64,000 bases of DNA. Source: Isoetes taiwanensis (lineage: Eukaryota; Streptophyta; Lycopodiopsida; Isoetales; Isoetaceae). The stretch lies in NCBI GenBank assembly GCA_021234155.1, contig JAJEKV010000039.1:4010745-4074744 (forward strand), in the 5' to 3' direction. The stretch's first letter is position 1; the number at the start of each line of letters is the position of its first letter. Made by a program: the position numbers and the translations under genes. Below are positions 36,190 to 49,972 of this stretch, in pieces. The notes beneath the pieces are model-generated. The model had not been told where the DNA came from. It saw only the letters and a list, made by a program, of their open reading frames with translations, and ran no database searches.

Positions 36190-37137
36190 GACTTCTGATT
36201 CATTTTCTTGGTTATTTGTTGCAGGTGCTTCTTTGAAGTCCACAGTCCCATATCAAATTCTACTGCATGAGACAGGATTCTTGCCTCTTCAGAAGGTGGC
36301 CCTTGATCGTCATATTGTCTATTTTCAGAAGGAGGTCAATATGGACAATGCTCGTCTCCCTAAACTAGCTTATATCATGGCAATGGGGCCACAACGCCTC
36401 AAGGCCTGCTGGAGGAAAAAGAGAGCTCAACGGATGGCTAGATGGAATGTGCAGTAGCACAGATGCATACATGTGCAAACAGAGGCAGATCGCCATAGTT
36501 TGAGGCAATATCTTGACACTTGCTTCATCAGCAAGCTTTGGGATGCCAGCGCCCTTGAACAGGTCAAGACAGCACACTACCAGCGCCACATAAATCCCAT
36601 ATTGGAACGAGGCCCGCAATGGTACCTGCGCACCCACTTGCCCATGAAAAGACCTTGAGACTCATTGCCTCCATTCGCACGGGGCACATCATCTTGAATT
36701 GAGACAGGCGGATGGATTGGTGAGCCATGTCGGGACGGGCTCGCCAATGCCGCCAAATGGGAGTCATTGAGGATGAATCTCATACCCTTCAAAGTTGCCC
36801 AAAGATATGATCAAACCGGACGCTTATCTTTGAGTTGGTCGCCCGCCAGCCGCTATATGTGACATTGAGCACCGCCTCCGTAGGGGTGCTAGGATCATAC
36901 CTTCAGGAGGTCATGGACATGCGAGATCAGCTATGTCCTCGGGCACGCGCTTGACATGTACATACACATTTATTTCATGATGATGTATACTTGTACAGTT
37001 TGACAGTATCCTTATTACTGCCACGGTTTTTCCCTCGAAAACCCTTCGGGGCGAGGGTTTTTTAACCCGGACAGTAATAAGTTTGCTGCGCTCCTTCTGG
37101 ATCCCATAGGCCAATTGGTCTCAGTGGACGATAAAAA
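36190..37137 (+). mobile_element. LINE 3' part with terminal hairpin
   Basis: The ORF2 C-terminus reads SLKSTVPYQILLHETGFLPL, PQRLKACWRKKRAQRMARW, then in the next frame AHYQRHINPILERGPQWYLR and THLPMKRP. It is the same family as the 15.3 kb and 62.8 kb copies. Past the coding part, a hairpin (about 37018-37072: CTCGAAAACCCTTCGGGGCG) and CCCATAGGCCAATTGG lead to GGACGATAAAA at 37126-37136. This end sequence recurs in the other copies and seems to be the element's true 3' terminus. Stops and shifts make it dead. Confidence 0.8.
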
Positions 37138-37386
37138 ACTATTCTTATTCTTATTCTTATTCTTATTCTTATTCTTATTCTTATTCTTATTCTTATTCTT
37201 ATTCTTATTCTTATTCTTATTCTTATTCTTATTCTTATTCTTATTCTTATTCTTATTCTTATTCTTATTCTTATTCTTATTCTTATTCTTATTCTTATTC
37301 TTATTCTTATTCTTATTCTTATTCTTATTCTTATTCTTATTCTTATTCTTATTCTTATTCTTATTCTTATTCTTATTCTTATTCTT
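37138..37386 (+). repeat. (ATTCTT)n array, ~41 units
   Basis: About 245 bp of essentially perfect ATTCTT hexanucleotide units starts directly after the LINE terminus. Open frames of alternating Leu-Phe or Ile-Arg across it are artefacts. Confidence 0.97.
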
Positions 37387-38404
37387 TGTATAAACGATAG
37401 CAATCTAGAGTTGAGGCTTACTAGAGTTGAAGCTGCTAAGAAAGCTCCTACTACTCCTTTAGGAGCGGAAGGAAGAGCAGGTATTTTAGCCCTGTCATTG
37501 GAACCTCAAATCCAACACACTCCATCATGAGGATGTAGTTTCTTCCATAAGAAAGACTATCCTGCATTTTGAGCAGGTAGGGGTAAGCTTTAGAGTCAAT
37601 GATTGAACTTTAGTAGGAAATTCAGGGCTTCAATGCATGCATTTTGATGCTACTTTTTTGTGCATACAGGGCTAACAATGCTGAAAAGTTCGTGCTTCTT
37701 TGATCTCGTAAAATTTGGATTTCGTGCTTCACTTTTCACTGCTTCCTTGTTTGGATGCATGATACTAATGTGACCTTTGATGTTTGCAGGTTCATTTTCA
37801 TCTATTTCCTTTGCGAAACTGATCTATCAAAGCCCTCTCGTCCGAAGATTCGTGTTTAGTTCTTTTATTCTATTTTTTAATGAATTTGAGATACGACAGA
37901 ACCAATGCTTGTAAGATTCTGCCCAAAGCCACAAGACTGCACGAATGCACCTTTTTTGATGCTTAGATTTTAAGGACTTGTTTTGACCTTTTGTTTTAAA
38001 AAATTCTTGCTTTATTTCACACAAGATTCCTAAATGAATTCTTGTAATTTTTTAGCTTAATTGTGTAGGTCTCAAAGACATTGAACGATCCAATTCAATT
38101 GCAACTTCTTACTTACAACATGCCCTTTTGTAAATCCATCTGCAAATTGGATGGTACTCTAAATTGTACAGCCGTATTTGGCTTTCTATTTGGTTTTCGA
38201 GACCATATTCTTTGTGTAATCAGTTCTGCACAGAAGTTACAGTAGTTTGAATTCCTGATGTATAAATTGAAGTATGTATTATTAAGTTGCTTAATTTCCA
38301 AGCTTATAAATTCATTTGTTATTAATTGTTCTTTGTCTTTGATATTTCTGCAATTGTAATTTTGGAGGTATTTTTGTTGATTGTAATATGAGGAATCATA
38401 TTTT
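37387..38404. other. No gene recognised
   Basis: A short coding-like stretch right after the array (about 37395-37525) reads LRLTRVEAAKKAPTTPLGAE and GRAGILALSLEPQ in one frame, ending in a stop. I cannot link it to a gene. The rest is AT-rich, without features. Confidence 0.4.
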
Positions 38405-38630
38405 AGATTTTTTTTTTTTTTTGAAGGTACGAGATGATTTTTTCATTAATTAAGAATAGAATAGAATTGTTTTTATCGTCCACGGAGACCAATCGGCCTA
38501 TGGGACCCAATACAAAAAGCGCATCAGTCACATTACTGTCCGGATTAAAAAAAAACCCCGCCCCGAAGGGTTTTCGAGGGAAAAACCGTGGCAGCAATAA
38601 GACTGCTGACAACGATTAAAGAAAAGCATA
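38405..38630 (-). mobile_element. LINE 3' end only, poly(A)-tailed
   Basis: Minus-strand copy of the LINE 3' terminus: hairpin (about 38536-38585), CCCATAGGCCGATTGG, GGACGATAAAA, then ATTCTATTCTATTCTTAATT and a poly(A) run (T at 38409-38424). The short ATTCT repeats right after the terminus are what the 37.1 kb copy shows in expanded form. Confidence 0.75.
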
Positions 38631-41265
38631 CAAAATATTGTTAAGTCCCATGATAGGCTTAACAAGAAATAGTATGAAAACAAGGTGCTGCGCACGAGGG
38701 GTTGCCCTCTGAAAGCCCCATAATGTATTTTCGTGGTTTTTGTAGAGAGTGGGTTTGTTTAGGTTCCATCACTCCATGGATTGTTTGTTTTGTATTGTAG
38801 AAATTAGTAGAAATGAGCAAAACTCTACAATTATACATCCATATATACTCAAAGATTCTAGTAAATGTTAAAATTCAAAAATGCTTTCTTCTTTGTTATA
38901 TACCGCATTAGAGTGTTCTAATTTCAGCTCCAATACCTATTCCAATGCTCTCTGTTATCAGCCCTCTAACATTGAAATTGTAGCACAACAAACACACAAA
39001 AAGTAAACCTATTAACATAAGCTCTTCTCAATAGGCTGCATACTTATATTGTCTATCGACATCAAAAGATTGTGCGTCGCCACTTATTTCACATCTTCAA
39101 AGCAGCAGTCCTTGTTTCCAATTATTTAAATTGCAGAAAATTCTTGATTGGCTTCTCTATTTTATCAAAATGTATACAAAGAAAAAGACCACTATAAATG
39201 AAGCAATAATGGTTAACATATGGGTCAAAGCATGGAGGTGGGGGACACTTTTTGTGTCAGCGACACATGGTGCTTAGTGGGTGCTTTCTGGAGCTTTTTT
39301 TTTTTGTAGCTTTGATTTTTTTTTTTTTTTTTTTTGATATTTTTCCCTCAAACGCATTCATATTACTCATGGGAGTTATAGAAAAAAAGATAAAAATAAG
39401 TAAAGTTTTCAAAATTAGGTGCTTAGGGGGTGCTTGGCTGGCGCGAAAATGCCCCCCAGCTTCATGCTTTGGCCCATATTTCGACCTAATTTTGACCAAA
39501 TACCTTCTTAAATCGATTGATCGTAACAGACAATTGCCCACGTGCAGACTCCATGTGAGTGCCCTATCAACCAAATGCTTAGTTTCATGCAACATATAAT
39601 GTAACACGCATAAAAATAGAGCTTACCATTCGGTCCAATAATTTGTTATGCGACTGTACCTCCTCATGGACGTCGACTGTCAACTGCCCATATTTTCAAA
39701 ACATCAGAATGTAATATTAGCACAATTGCTTAATAATAGACCCCAAATAAACAAGATGGAACAAAGAAAAGGTTTTTAAAAGGCTTAACTAGATAAGCCA
39801 ATTAATCACAAAGCAGCATGTTAAGCACGGCGAGCACAAGGAACTTTCTTCATCTATTAAATTTGGAAAGGCTAATAAAACCAGGTCAAGGCATCACGTT
39901 TGCTGCACCTACTATAAAAGTCTAAACCTCTTTAACTAGCTCAATGTCATTTCAGGCATCAAAGGCTAAAGAAAACTAAAGAAAAATGTAATCCCATCTA
40001 GGAGCTAACAAAATGTAATAGACAAATGCAAGATTGCCTACTAAAGAAAGGATGCCCCTAGAATGCAATAATATAATGTACCACTCGAGTTTCGCTTATG
40101 AATTTGCACATTAAAATGTTAAAAGTCCCATGTTGTGGAGTCGACCACGTCTATTATTTGGATGATCCGTGGATAAGAATGATTGTACATTTGCAAGAAG
40201 CCAATTTCTTCCCAAAAACATTAAGAGTTTAGAGATATAAGTATCTAACGAAAGATTCATGCCCGTAGTAGTTGGTGTATGTGTCGCTGCAGGCATAATT
40301 GACTGAGCTTCCAAAGTATAGTGCAGTTGCAACGACATAGAAATGCAAGACATGGTTTGGCCTTAAGGTGGAGTTCAGTATGTGCTGAACTAAAGTTTCT
40401 ATACAAAAAAATTATGCCCGACATTTGTAGGCACTTTTACAGATCTAAAGCCTCGCCACTGTTCACAGAGAAGATAAGGGGAATAGCCATCTAACACGCC
40501 GTATCATTCTTTAATCTTGCAATAACATGCTGCTATTTTAGAAAGATGAAAGGAGTCTGCATATAAGCAATCATGAGTCAAAAATATATGGAGACGTATT
40601 TGACATTTGTGAACTGGTTCATATCAAGAATATGTGTGACACTGATCACATCAAGCCAATGAAAAAACATTCGTAGCATTGAGGTTGATACCAAAGACCC
40701 TTGATTATAATAGATCCACGCATCGTGGTTGATATAAAAGATCCTTGGTTACTGTTAGATCAAGGACAGTCTATACATGTATTTTATCTAAGATAATGCT
40801 CAGACAATAGTAAAATTACCGTACACCGAAATAATTAACACAAGCTCCAAAATTCGTTTGGCTTATGACTTACTCTATCTGATCTTTTGCAAATCCAACA
40901 AATAAGATATTAGTTGATACAATTTTAGACGAAACATAGTACACAGTCGAAATGCGCACAAGTATGCACACAGATATGCAGATGGATATTTGTCCAATAA
41001 TCATTTGGCATGAAGTAGTTCATGCAACTTTAAACAGGAGAAAAATAATAATGATTGCCTTGCCAGAGGGCAACCAACCGAAACACATTGCTTTTAAGTC
41101 TGCAAGCTCAGCAAGAAACGAATTGTCACATGTCTCAAGCTAAGGCTATAGTACACTATGGCTATGCTCCTGAATACGTACAGATGGATACATGGAGATA
41201 CACAGCTGAACAAATGTCTACGTTACATGCTCTGAATAAACAATAGTCAGAAATGATCGTACATG
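38631..41265. other. No gene recognised
   Basis: AT-rich. Two poly(T) runs (39297-39305, 39318-39338) may be tails of minus-strand retroposons. A GGTGCTTAG(T/G)GGGTGCTT block occurs at about 39268 and 39419. No supported coding region. Confidence 0.4.
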
Positions 41266-44200
41266 TCAGTGGCGTGGAATTAGAGCAGATGAAGAAGGCA
41301 TTGATTGCTGATTGTATAACCCCATTCCTTGCTGATATGTTCCAGTAGTACAACCCGGTGGCAAAGGTTGTACGGAAGCAGATGTTAAAACCTGCTGGAA
41401 GCCTAACATTTGGTGGCTTTGACCTTGATATAACTCCCAGCATCGTAGGACCCATGTAACAACCGACAGGAGAATGATGTGATGCTGGCTGAACATGGCC
41501 TTGTATGGAGGAATTCTGATGCTCTGATTGAGTAGTTTGATGTTGATTAGTAAACCACAAGACTTCATTGTTTGGAAGCATATTTGTTGGGCTCCCTAAT
41601 CGTGGGCGTTTTTCATGAGGTTCGAGATGACTAGTCTGTCCATGAACAACAAATGATGCAACATCATCAACAGTTAACGATGAGAGAACAGGAATGAGCA
41701 TGGCAGCTGACGATGTTGAGGCAGCAAGCTTAGCTGCAACTTTTGCAGCTGCTGCATCGCTTTGTCTCATCAACTGCAAAACCTTCTGACATGGCTTGGG
41801 ATGCCAGCAATGGACCAACAATTGACACAAGGTGTGATCCATTTGTCTCCGTCATTGGCATATTCTCGATGTGGTTGATCATGGTTCCCCTTAAGCCATT
41901 AGAAGTTGGCCTTTCTGTCACCACAGGAATATGCTGCAGAAGTTGAGGACTGCCATTGAGTAACCGGCGCTGCAAACTCAAAGCTTACTCTGCGTGTGCT
42001 TGGGCTACCTGCAAGCTTAAATAAGTCACTTTAGATGCCATGCTTTCAGTAATATGGGACCCATGAAAACTTAAACTGGAAACTTCTAGTCAGACAAGAA
42101 AAAAAACTAAATAATACATTTGAAAAGACTGCCCCCTTAAACATGCAATTCTACAAATTCTTGTCTGTCCTTATGGTTTGTGCTGCATACAAGTGACTGA
42201 TACATAGAAACTTGCAGAAGCTATGCACATTGTTAGTAATACCAAATGGGCTCTGCCTGGCAGTAAATGCTAAATCTTAGCATTGCACTCTGTGCAAAAT
42301 GTAGATAAGGCCTTAGCAATGGGGATTTCTTGCAGGTTAAAGAAGCTCATTTGCAAAAATCTTAGCTTGGTTGAAGCAGAAAACCGGCTATTCATAACGC
42401 AGTTTAAATCATGCTAAGACAAGATTCAATACCTGAAGCTGCATTCTTGTCCTCTCTAACTTGCTTTCCTGTAAAACAAAGCATGTTGAGCCCAAAAGGA
42501 TGGCTAGACATATAGATTATTTTCTTTGCCTCGTTACCTGCTCCTGGAGAGCTTCGTTTAGCTGTGAGACGAGACTAGAGCGTGCCATTTCAGTTGATTC
42601 AAGTTGTTCAATACAATGAGAAAGGATCCCATGCTGCTGCTGCAATTCCTCCACTATCATTGTTTCATTTGCTTGCCCTAATAACAAAAAAAAAAACTTC
42701 AAGTTTGCAACTACAAACACACCTTTATGATATCAAAGAAAGGTGGAATAAAACATTCTGATGAAGGTGCATAAAAGAGGCGTGCAAATGGCACCTTATG
42801 AATCACATCTTATTTATGAGTCATAGTAAGATGGAAATAACTCTCAGATCTTTCATTTGCCTCATATGTTGGTATTGTAGTTTAGAATTGTTACAGGGAA
42901 AATATTATTAACTTGCTGTTTGATGCTCATACCCTCCTTGATGGTCCAAGTTGCAACACCAGAAATCCATGGCACTGCAAACACCCATAACAACCCTTTT
43001 AATATGTTCAACATAACTAAGATAGCTACTCTTCCTAGCAACTATATGATAACACGGGGTGATGCCTGTTAAAATGACTAAACTGATAGAAACAGTTTCA
43101 ATGCAGGGGTTTAACAAATCCACCTTGCAGACAAGACATAGAGAGGATTGATGTAAATAGTCGAGTTGCATCAATGAGCATATCAGCACTTCAGTATTCT
43201 GATAATGAAGGGTCAATGACCTCTAATTTTTTCAATACAGTCTATAATGGTGGCAATATAGAAGATTCTTACAATTAAAAATAGACCTAAACAGATATAT
43301 GTGAGCAAAATATCTTATTACATAGCTCATAATTTTTAAAGCAATAGAAGTTTTACTGTGATATCATTGTAACATATAATTATTAAGCTCCTTAAACAGC
43401 TGCTCTGGATATCTCCTATGGCAACACTCAGATAGCATCAACAAACTACTTCCACATACTTTGGCTCAATTTAATAGCGTGGTGGAACTAAAAGCCCATG
43501 AAATAAGGAATATTGCCATGTTCACCGCAAAGCAACTGCCATCAAGACTGAAGCTAAATAATGGATCATTGCGTTCTATCGGTTTGCACTTCAGATAATT
43601 AGGACAATGATTATCCAATACCCCAGCTCTACCAAAAGCAGCTGATCGAGTTAGTGAGGCCCAGAAATAGACATCTAACTCTGAAACCATATCAATACCA
43701 GCCTGTGATCTATCACAGTCTCATAAGGTGTGCAATCAGCTCTTTGCTTGAAAGTCCCTCACGGCATGTTGCATTTTATTTTGCAGCCGCTGACTTGCAA
43801 TTGCACATTGCATGGGAAAAGTTCTCTAAAAAAAACCAGCGTTTATGTTAACGAGCCATTCTTTTCACCCAAATCATAAAGGTTATCATTGTCAATATCA
43901 AGCTCCCACATAGGATCATTGGTAAGAGATTTTTATCGCTTTTGTTATTAACAGAGTACTTGTGAATGGTTGAAAGCTAGCATGCAAAGAGATACTTCTC
44001 CAAGAAAAGAGTTTGTTATTTTTCCAGACCCACAACTAGTATCACAGACCTACTGGACAACATATGCACCTTTTCTTGCCTCCAGAGCCCAGAAGTATTT
44101 CAAGAATCGAAATTGTTTTGAGTATGTAGAAAGAGCAAGAATGTGCTTAACATACCTATTGGTTATTATCCTGTAGATGCCTAAATGATGCAGTTAGTGG

Positions 44201-45340
44201 GGATCACAGACTTGATGATTTTAACATGATGAGTTAAAGGTGTATCTCAAATATTTCACTTATTTTCTAGGTGTTTGCATCCCTTATACCCTATGGCTTT
44301 CATCCCTAATTTGTCATTAACCTTGACTGAGACTATAACATTACCAAAATTATACTCATTTGAGCCTTCCTTTATATGAACGATGTGGTCTTCAAAGCCT
44401 TAAAGCTAAACTTTATGGCACTTTTATTTTATCAACGACTAACGTTCCTACAATAAAACCAGACAAAAATACTGTTGGATTTCATCTTTCAACCCCCTGA
44501 TATAAGGCAACAAACAAATATAGCTCCTTTCCCATCCTCGCGACAATTCATCCCTAAACAACACATGCTTCTTTCTACTTCAATTACAAGCTCTCTGAAT
44601 TGAACCACCACAAAATTATATAGTGCTTTTCCCAGCAATGATTGAATATGATCATGTAACCTAAAGAAGTCTTACATTCCTTCTATGCAAGCAATAAGCT
44701 TTCCGAATCATCAAAAAGACCCTCAATGACCGGTGAGGCTTTCAGTCAGAGCAAATGACATAACACCTAACCCACTAAGAAACACACTATTAGAACATAC
44801 ACTCCATCCCCAACACTATACCTATAGTTCAGATAAGACCCCATGCAATTACGGAGTGGAAACATGCTTGAATCAGCCAATCCTTGGTAGATGTCATATC
44901 CAGATCACCCTAATCCACTTATTTAACCAACAAAATCTACCACTACACAACATGGTACTCTTAAGTGAATACACTCATCTCCATTGTGTAAATAACTGCT
45001 CTGTGTACTTAATTTCAATACTTGTACAAAAAAGAATAGCTAACATCTACCAGATAGAATTTGCAGCAATAGACAACACGTTATGAGATAATAATTCCCA
45101 CCTGCCGAAGAATGGTGGTGCGCCCCACTGTCATCTCCATTGCTAAAGACATCCCTTAGGGAAGCAGGAAGCACTTTCCAAAACCCATTGGCAAACTCTG
45201 CACCCTTCCTTGGGCTGTTCTGCAAAATGTCATTGGCGAGATAGAGGAAAGGTACGTTGTTCTTTTGGTGATGACATGAATTCTTTTTGCCAAATCTCTA
45301 CTACTTGACGTGCACTTTTTCGATGAAAATACACCAATGC
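41266..45340 (-). pseudogene. CID-domain protein (RPRD/Rtt103-like, At5g10060-type), decayed
   Basis: CID proteins bind the phosphorylated C-terminal tail of RNA polymerase II. Minus-strand pieces: 45340-45102 encodes the start of the CID (HRKSARQVVEIWQKEF, then LYLANDILQNSPRKGAEF, FWKVLPASLRDVFSNGDDSG); 42677-42538 a coiled coil (MARSSLVSQLNEALQEQ); 42433-42468 (ESKLERTRMQLQ); 42008-41266 the C-terminal part (AAKVAAKLAASTSSAAML, PHEKRPRLGSPTN, YQQGMGLYNQQS). Splice sites flank the middle exons. Lesions: one-base shifts at about 45326, 45250 and 45123, a stop at 41985-41987 (QAHAE*), and shifts near 41765 and 41500. The second half of the CID and the first exon were not found. It is a pseudogene unless the homopolymer indels are sequencing errors. 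Confidence 0.75.
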
Positions 45341-47902
45341 AACAGAGCTATCTTCTATTAAGAAATGCATCCATAAACAAGGGAACTCAACGTTCAACAA
45401 ACCCAGCATCGCCAGGAGTACCACATCAACCAATCTAACAAATAAATGAAGTTTCCTATAAAGGATACTTTCCATGCTTTGTTGAAAACTGTTAACTATA
45501 GATGCATATGCAACCAATTTGTAAATAGGAACTTGCAACACATATTCTGAGGCCTTGAACTGGATCTAGTGCGATGGTGAGTCCTGCTAATAAGAAAACA
45601 TAAGCATTTCCTCACGAATAAAATTTAGAGTCTTGTTTGTTATGATCGAAGGAAAAAGTAGCACAAACGGCAGCAAACGACCAAAATAAATTCCGGAACT
45701 CTTTTTTCTATATAGCCATAAGCAAATTTATCGCTCCCTGCTGTGTTCTTATTCATCAGATTGGAGCTGCCAGTTACCTGGTCCAGAACATCCTTGATCC
45801 ACAACGCAACTGACCGTGCATTTACAGGGAACAAAGGGTTTTTAGCAGTCATCAACATATACTGAGTATATTCCAGCATATACTCACTATATCCCACAAA
45901 CCCACATAAACGAGGGTTTGCCCCCCTAGGGGCAACCCAAAAAGAAGGTGACAGGATAATTGTCAGCACAAAAGTTTATAGCAGTAACAATCTAAGAAAT
46001 CTTGAAGATATAGTGGAAAAATTCTTCAGTAGTTCACTTGAAGCTAAAAAATTGCCACCACTGCCAAAAGTTTCAGGTTGAAAAACCCGAATAGATGACT
46101 TGAAATTGACATATTTTCATATTTTAAATTGACAAGATTTTATTGTTTATTTACAGGTGCACATTATGGTAATTGGCTAGTAAACTGTCCAACTCCTCTT
46201 AACTGCTGATAATAATTTACTAGTTCGTAGATGATCGTATTTAAATAATCCCTTAGATTTAATTAGGTATTTACTGTCACCATTTCCGTATTGAAATGTG
46301 TCATTTGGTACTAAGGTTTGTGCCATTCTAGTTACAACACCTCACCGTGTCTTCATTACTTTTCCATCACGCCAGAAGCGCTTCATCACCACGCATAATC
46401 GCAACCTCGCCATTAAGGATCCCAGCCTCACATTAAGGGAATGCACCATTGCAGCCAAATTATCACTATTAGAGGGCTAGGACCCGCCGATTTCAAGATG
46501 TAGAACAAGTAAATTTAGGTTCATCATATTTAGAGCACATATTTATGCAAAAGTTCAAGGATTTGACCTTCTTATATGAATTTGAGGATAATTAAGTTCA
46601 CCATTGCTAGCATCCCTACTTTAGAGTCTTTCGAACTTCATATATCTATGCGAAACTTGCAATTTAGGGCATGTGAAATCATGTTCGAGTTCCTTTGATA
46701 TGTAAAAGCCCCTTATTCTATTCTTTATATGTTTCCATATATTGGTTAAGGATGAATCAAACAATGAGTTTGATTTTGATTTTGATTTTTTCTTTGAGAA
46801 AGATTACTTAGATGGTAGATGATTCCAAAGTCAGGCCATATTAAATGAAAATTGATAGGGAAAGCATTACTATAATTAGTGAAAACTATGGTGTCATTTA
46901 CTATATATGTAGGGCAACCAATTATCACTATGCTTGCCTTTATTTCTGCTCTTTTAATGCTCTTTAGTTGCAGGGGTTGATATATCGGTGCCCAATTCTT
47001 ATATTTACTGTCAATGCCCAGCTCAAGCTCTTCTATTACATTATGAAATTGTGCCCAATTAAATTCACATGTCAACATGTTCAAAGGCATTGTAGTTAGG
47101 TTGAATATTATGTTCAAAGATTTCCCATATTTTGATAGAGTTATCAAGGGTTCACATCTCTAGGGAGATGCAACAGAAACCAGTCCTTCTTGCACATTTT
47201 GAAGCTTTAGTTTGAAGTTATCTAGGGTTCAAATCCCTGGGGAGATGCAACAAAAATCAATTCTTCTTGTACATTTAGAAGCTAAAGTTTTAAGTTGATA
47301 ATCCATTACCTAATGTCACGTCCATTCATCGTGAAATGGTAGATTGAAAGTAGATTGAATATACAGATGGAAATATCTATTTTCATTTGCATCCTCACAT
47401 TTCTTTATACATATCTTCAGTTGCATCCTGTGAACTTTTTGGCTGAGGTAAAGGATTTCCTAAGGTTAAATTTTTTTTTTCTTATGTTTTGGCTTCTCTG
47501 CAGGTGTGTACTTTCCTTTTGTGTAATATCACAGCTGAAAAGAGCAAAATTTTGCCGACTATGTAATCCATGAAATGAAGGCCTCAGAAACATCTTAGTT
47601 TAAAAGTATTAATAACATTAGCATTAATATGAATTTTGAATACGTCAGTTTTGAAGGAAAAGTTAATGTTAACACTAGAATGCTACAGACAACAAGTGTA
47701 ACTTCGAAACCATAATATTCCTAATTGTTTCCTTTTCTGTCACTTGTTTGCTAAAAAGAGCAAAATTAATAGTTGACTATGTAATCTAGACAAGCAAGAC
47801 CTAAAAAATACCAAATTATGATAGGAATAAATAATAATAATAACAAATTAAATTTTCAATATCAGTTTTGGAAGATACGTTAATGATAATATTAAAAATG
47901 TT
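45341..47902. other. No gene recognised
   Basis: AT-rich. At about 45845-45778 on the minus strand a short exon-like stretch (VNARSVALWIKDVLDQ followed by a GTAACT donor) is visible but cannot be assigned. The rest contains the tandem repeat listed separately. Confidence 0.4.
47141..47294 (+). repeat. 77 bp tandem duplication with pol III B-box-like motif
   Basis: Two diverged units (about 47141-47217 and 47218-47294) each hold AGGGTTCA(C/A)ATC(T/C)CT(A/G)GGGAGATGCAAC. GGTTCAAATCC fits the B-box consensus of tRNA-derived SINEs. No A-box or tail was identified. Confidence 0.45.
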
Positions 47903-48934
47903 TCACACAATGAGCCAAAGATCAACATCATAATCTTCCTCATTTTGTGTGCTTGTAGTTGCAATGTTCTCCTGAACTGTCTTCTCCTGCTCAGGTGACT
48001 TAACATGCACTTTAGAAGTGTTGTCTTCAGTTTCCACTACTAGAGCCACTTCCTTCAGCTCTGCAAAAGTGACCTCATCCTCTGTGGAGCTGGTAAAAGG
48101 CGGCTGTATTTCTGATGATGTCATTTTGGCAAAATCAGATGAGGATTTGGCACCTAACTCTTGATTCTCGTCTGGTAAACTAGGCAATGCAGCCAATCTC
48201 ATCTTAATGAAGTTCACAGCCTCCTTGTCTATATCCACTGCCACACAGTTGCGGCCCTTCTTAAGTGCACAGGCTATGGTAGTACCAGAGCTCGAGAAAG
48301 CATCAAGTATCCAGTATCCTTGACGTGAAAACATGTCAACAAGATGGTTGATTAGCCTCTGGGGCTTCTGATAGTGATTGATGATTCTACCCTGTGCACT
48401 TGGGTCCTGCAGCTTCTGCAACATCGCTGGAAACTCTAAGACATTGGAGAAGTCAGAGCAACCAGTAGCGTTGAAGTGCTCCATTATCCTTTTGCCATCG
48501 AAGCTCCAATAGGCAATATGCAGGTATAACAAGGTTGCATATTAAACGGGAGCAAATCATTGAAACGGGAGCAAAAGGAATATTCCTCAAAGATTCCCTT
48601 TTTTTTCAAAAAAAAGAGCTAAAATGAGGTAACAAAAATTATTTTGGTCATAAAATTGCATTTTGACCCCCCCAAAATCACTCATTTTTTTGTGCAAAGA
48701 GAAAATTGACTATGTCAAAGTGACACTTTTCCTAACAGTTAGAATTTACCTGAAGTGTGTTTTTAGAGAAAACTACTAATTTAAGTGTACATCCTACACA
48801 ATATTTTGTTAGCTCGGATTATATTCCAGAAATGATACTTTTAGATTACAATGAATCATTTTTTAATGATATAATATTTTAAAGTACCAAAATTGTAATC
48901 CGGAATATGCTTTTTCTATTCGAGGATAACAGAA

Positions 48935-49387
48935 GTGTATTCCGGAATACATTTTTGCTTTTCTTGAAAGTCAAAGTGTATTCCAGAATACACTTTTGGT
49001 TTTGCTCGAAATCCAAAGTGTATTCCGGAATACACTTTTCCTGTACAAGTTTTTGAGACTCAACAATGATCTTGCAATTTTCTGGGTTTTCCGGGTTTTC
49101 GGCACCATGCAATTTTTTTATTTCTATTGATTTGAATGACCTTGCGATTTTTTTTTGTTTTTATGAGGGGATACAGGAACAAAGTTCTAAATAATGAAAA
49201 GATAAGCAAAAGGGAAAAACAAACCAACAACCTTTCAATTTTGAGAACCTTTATTGAGGATACTGGATCGTGGTTAAAGAAAAAAGTGGGTTACTGGATC
49301 GTGGTTCAAAAAAAAGTGGGATACTGGATCGTGGTTCAAAAAAAAACAAGGAAATGTATTCCGGAATACGTTTTGTATTCCAGAATA
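48935..49387. repeat. ATTCCGGAAT palindrome cluster 1
   Basis: Palindromes with core ATTCC(G/A)GAAT at 48935-48951, 48976-48993, 49018-49035, 49355-49370 and 49374-49387. The first three are spaced about 41-42 bp, as a minisatellite whose spacers are T-rich with CTTTC/GAAAG dyads. The best unit is GTGTATTCCGGAATACAC. Confidence 0.9.
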
Positions 49388-49854
49388 GGTTTTTTTTTTC
49401 CAGAGGGATAGAGACGTGTTTTTTCCGGCGCAGAATTTGCTCTCGGCGATCTTTCTAAAGAAACCTCGAGCTCCCGTTTCAGTGTGGCCATGGCTTTGGT
49501 ATGGGTTTTACCTACATGGTGAGCTAGGGCGCTGGCTACAACAATTAAACAAGGACACAAATATTTTTTACATCAGGTTTCTGCTTAGCATGCGACTCCC
49601 GACTCCCAGACTCCATGTCGCCTCCCTTAGATGCGATTTTTTGCCATACCCGCTCCGGCAAAGACCTCCTCGGGCGGGTGATCTCATGCGCAATGGAGGT
49701 CTGTCAAAATGGGTGATCTTTTGAACAGGTCTTTGCTTCAAGGTCTTTTGAATGTCTTTGTCAAAACGGGTCTGCAAGGGAAGTCTGCAAGCAAAGTCTC
49801 AAAACAGGTGATCTTTGAACATCATTGTCTTTTGATTCTTTGTCGGTTGATTGC

Positions 49855-49972
49855 ACTTTCACAAATAGGTAGCAAGACCGTAATAGAAGCATATAAAAAT
49901 GCAGGCAGGATGGACTTGGCTGCAATGGTGTCACAGGAAATGAATTTTTTGGCGCTATATCACCAAGAATAA
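49855..49972 (+). pseudogene. Single PPR-like exon fragment
   Basis: After an acceptor-like CAAATAG at 49863-49869, the frame reads SKTVIEAYKNAGRMDLAAMV then SQEMNFL before a stop at 49970-49972. This follows the pentatricopeptide pattern (x-x-x-I-x-A-Y-x-x-A-G-R-x-x-x-A…EM). Only one repeat is present, so this is at most a captured exon piece inside the transposon. Confidence 0.4.

Noticed and set aside
37062-37403. Long open frames on both strands (Leu-Phe and Ile-Arg runs)
   Set aside because: Pure translation of the ATTCTT array.
39252-39607. Overlapping ~115 codon frames on both strands
   Set aside because: They cross poly(T) runs and show no recognisable motif.
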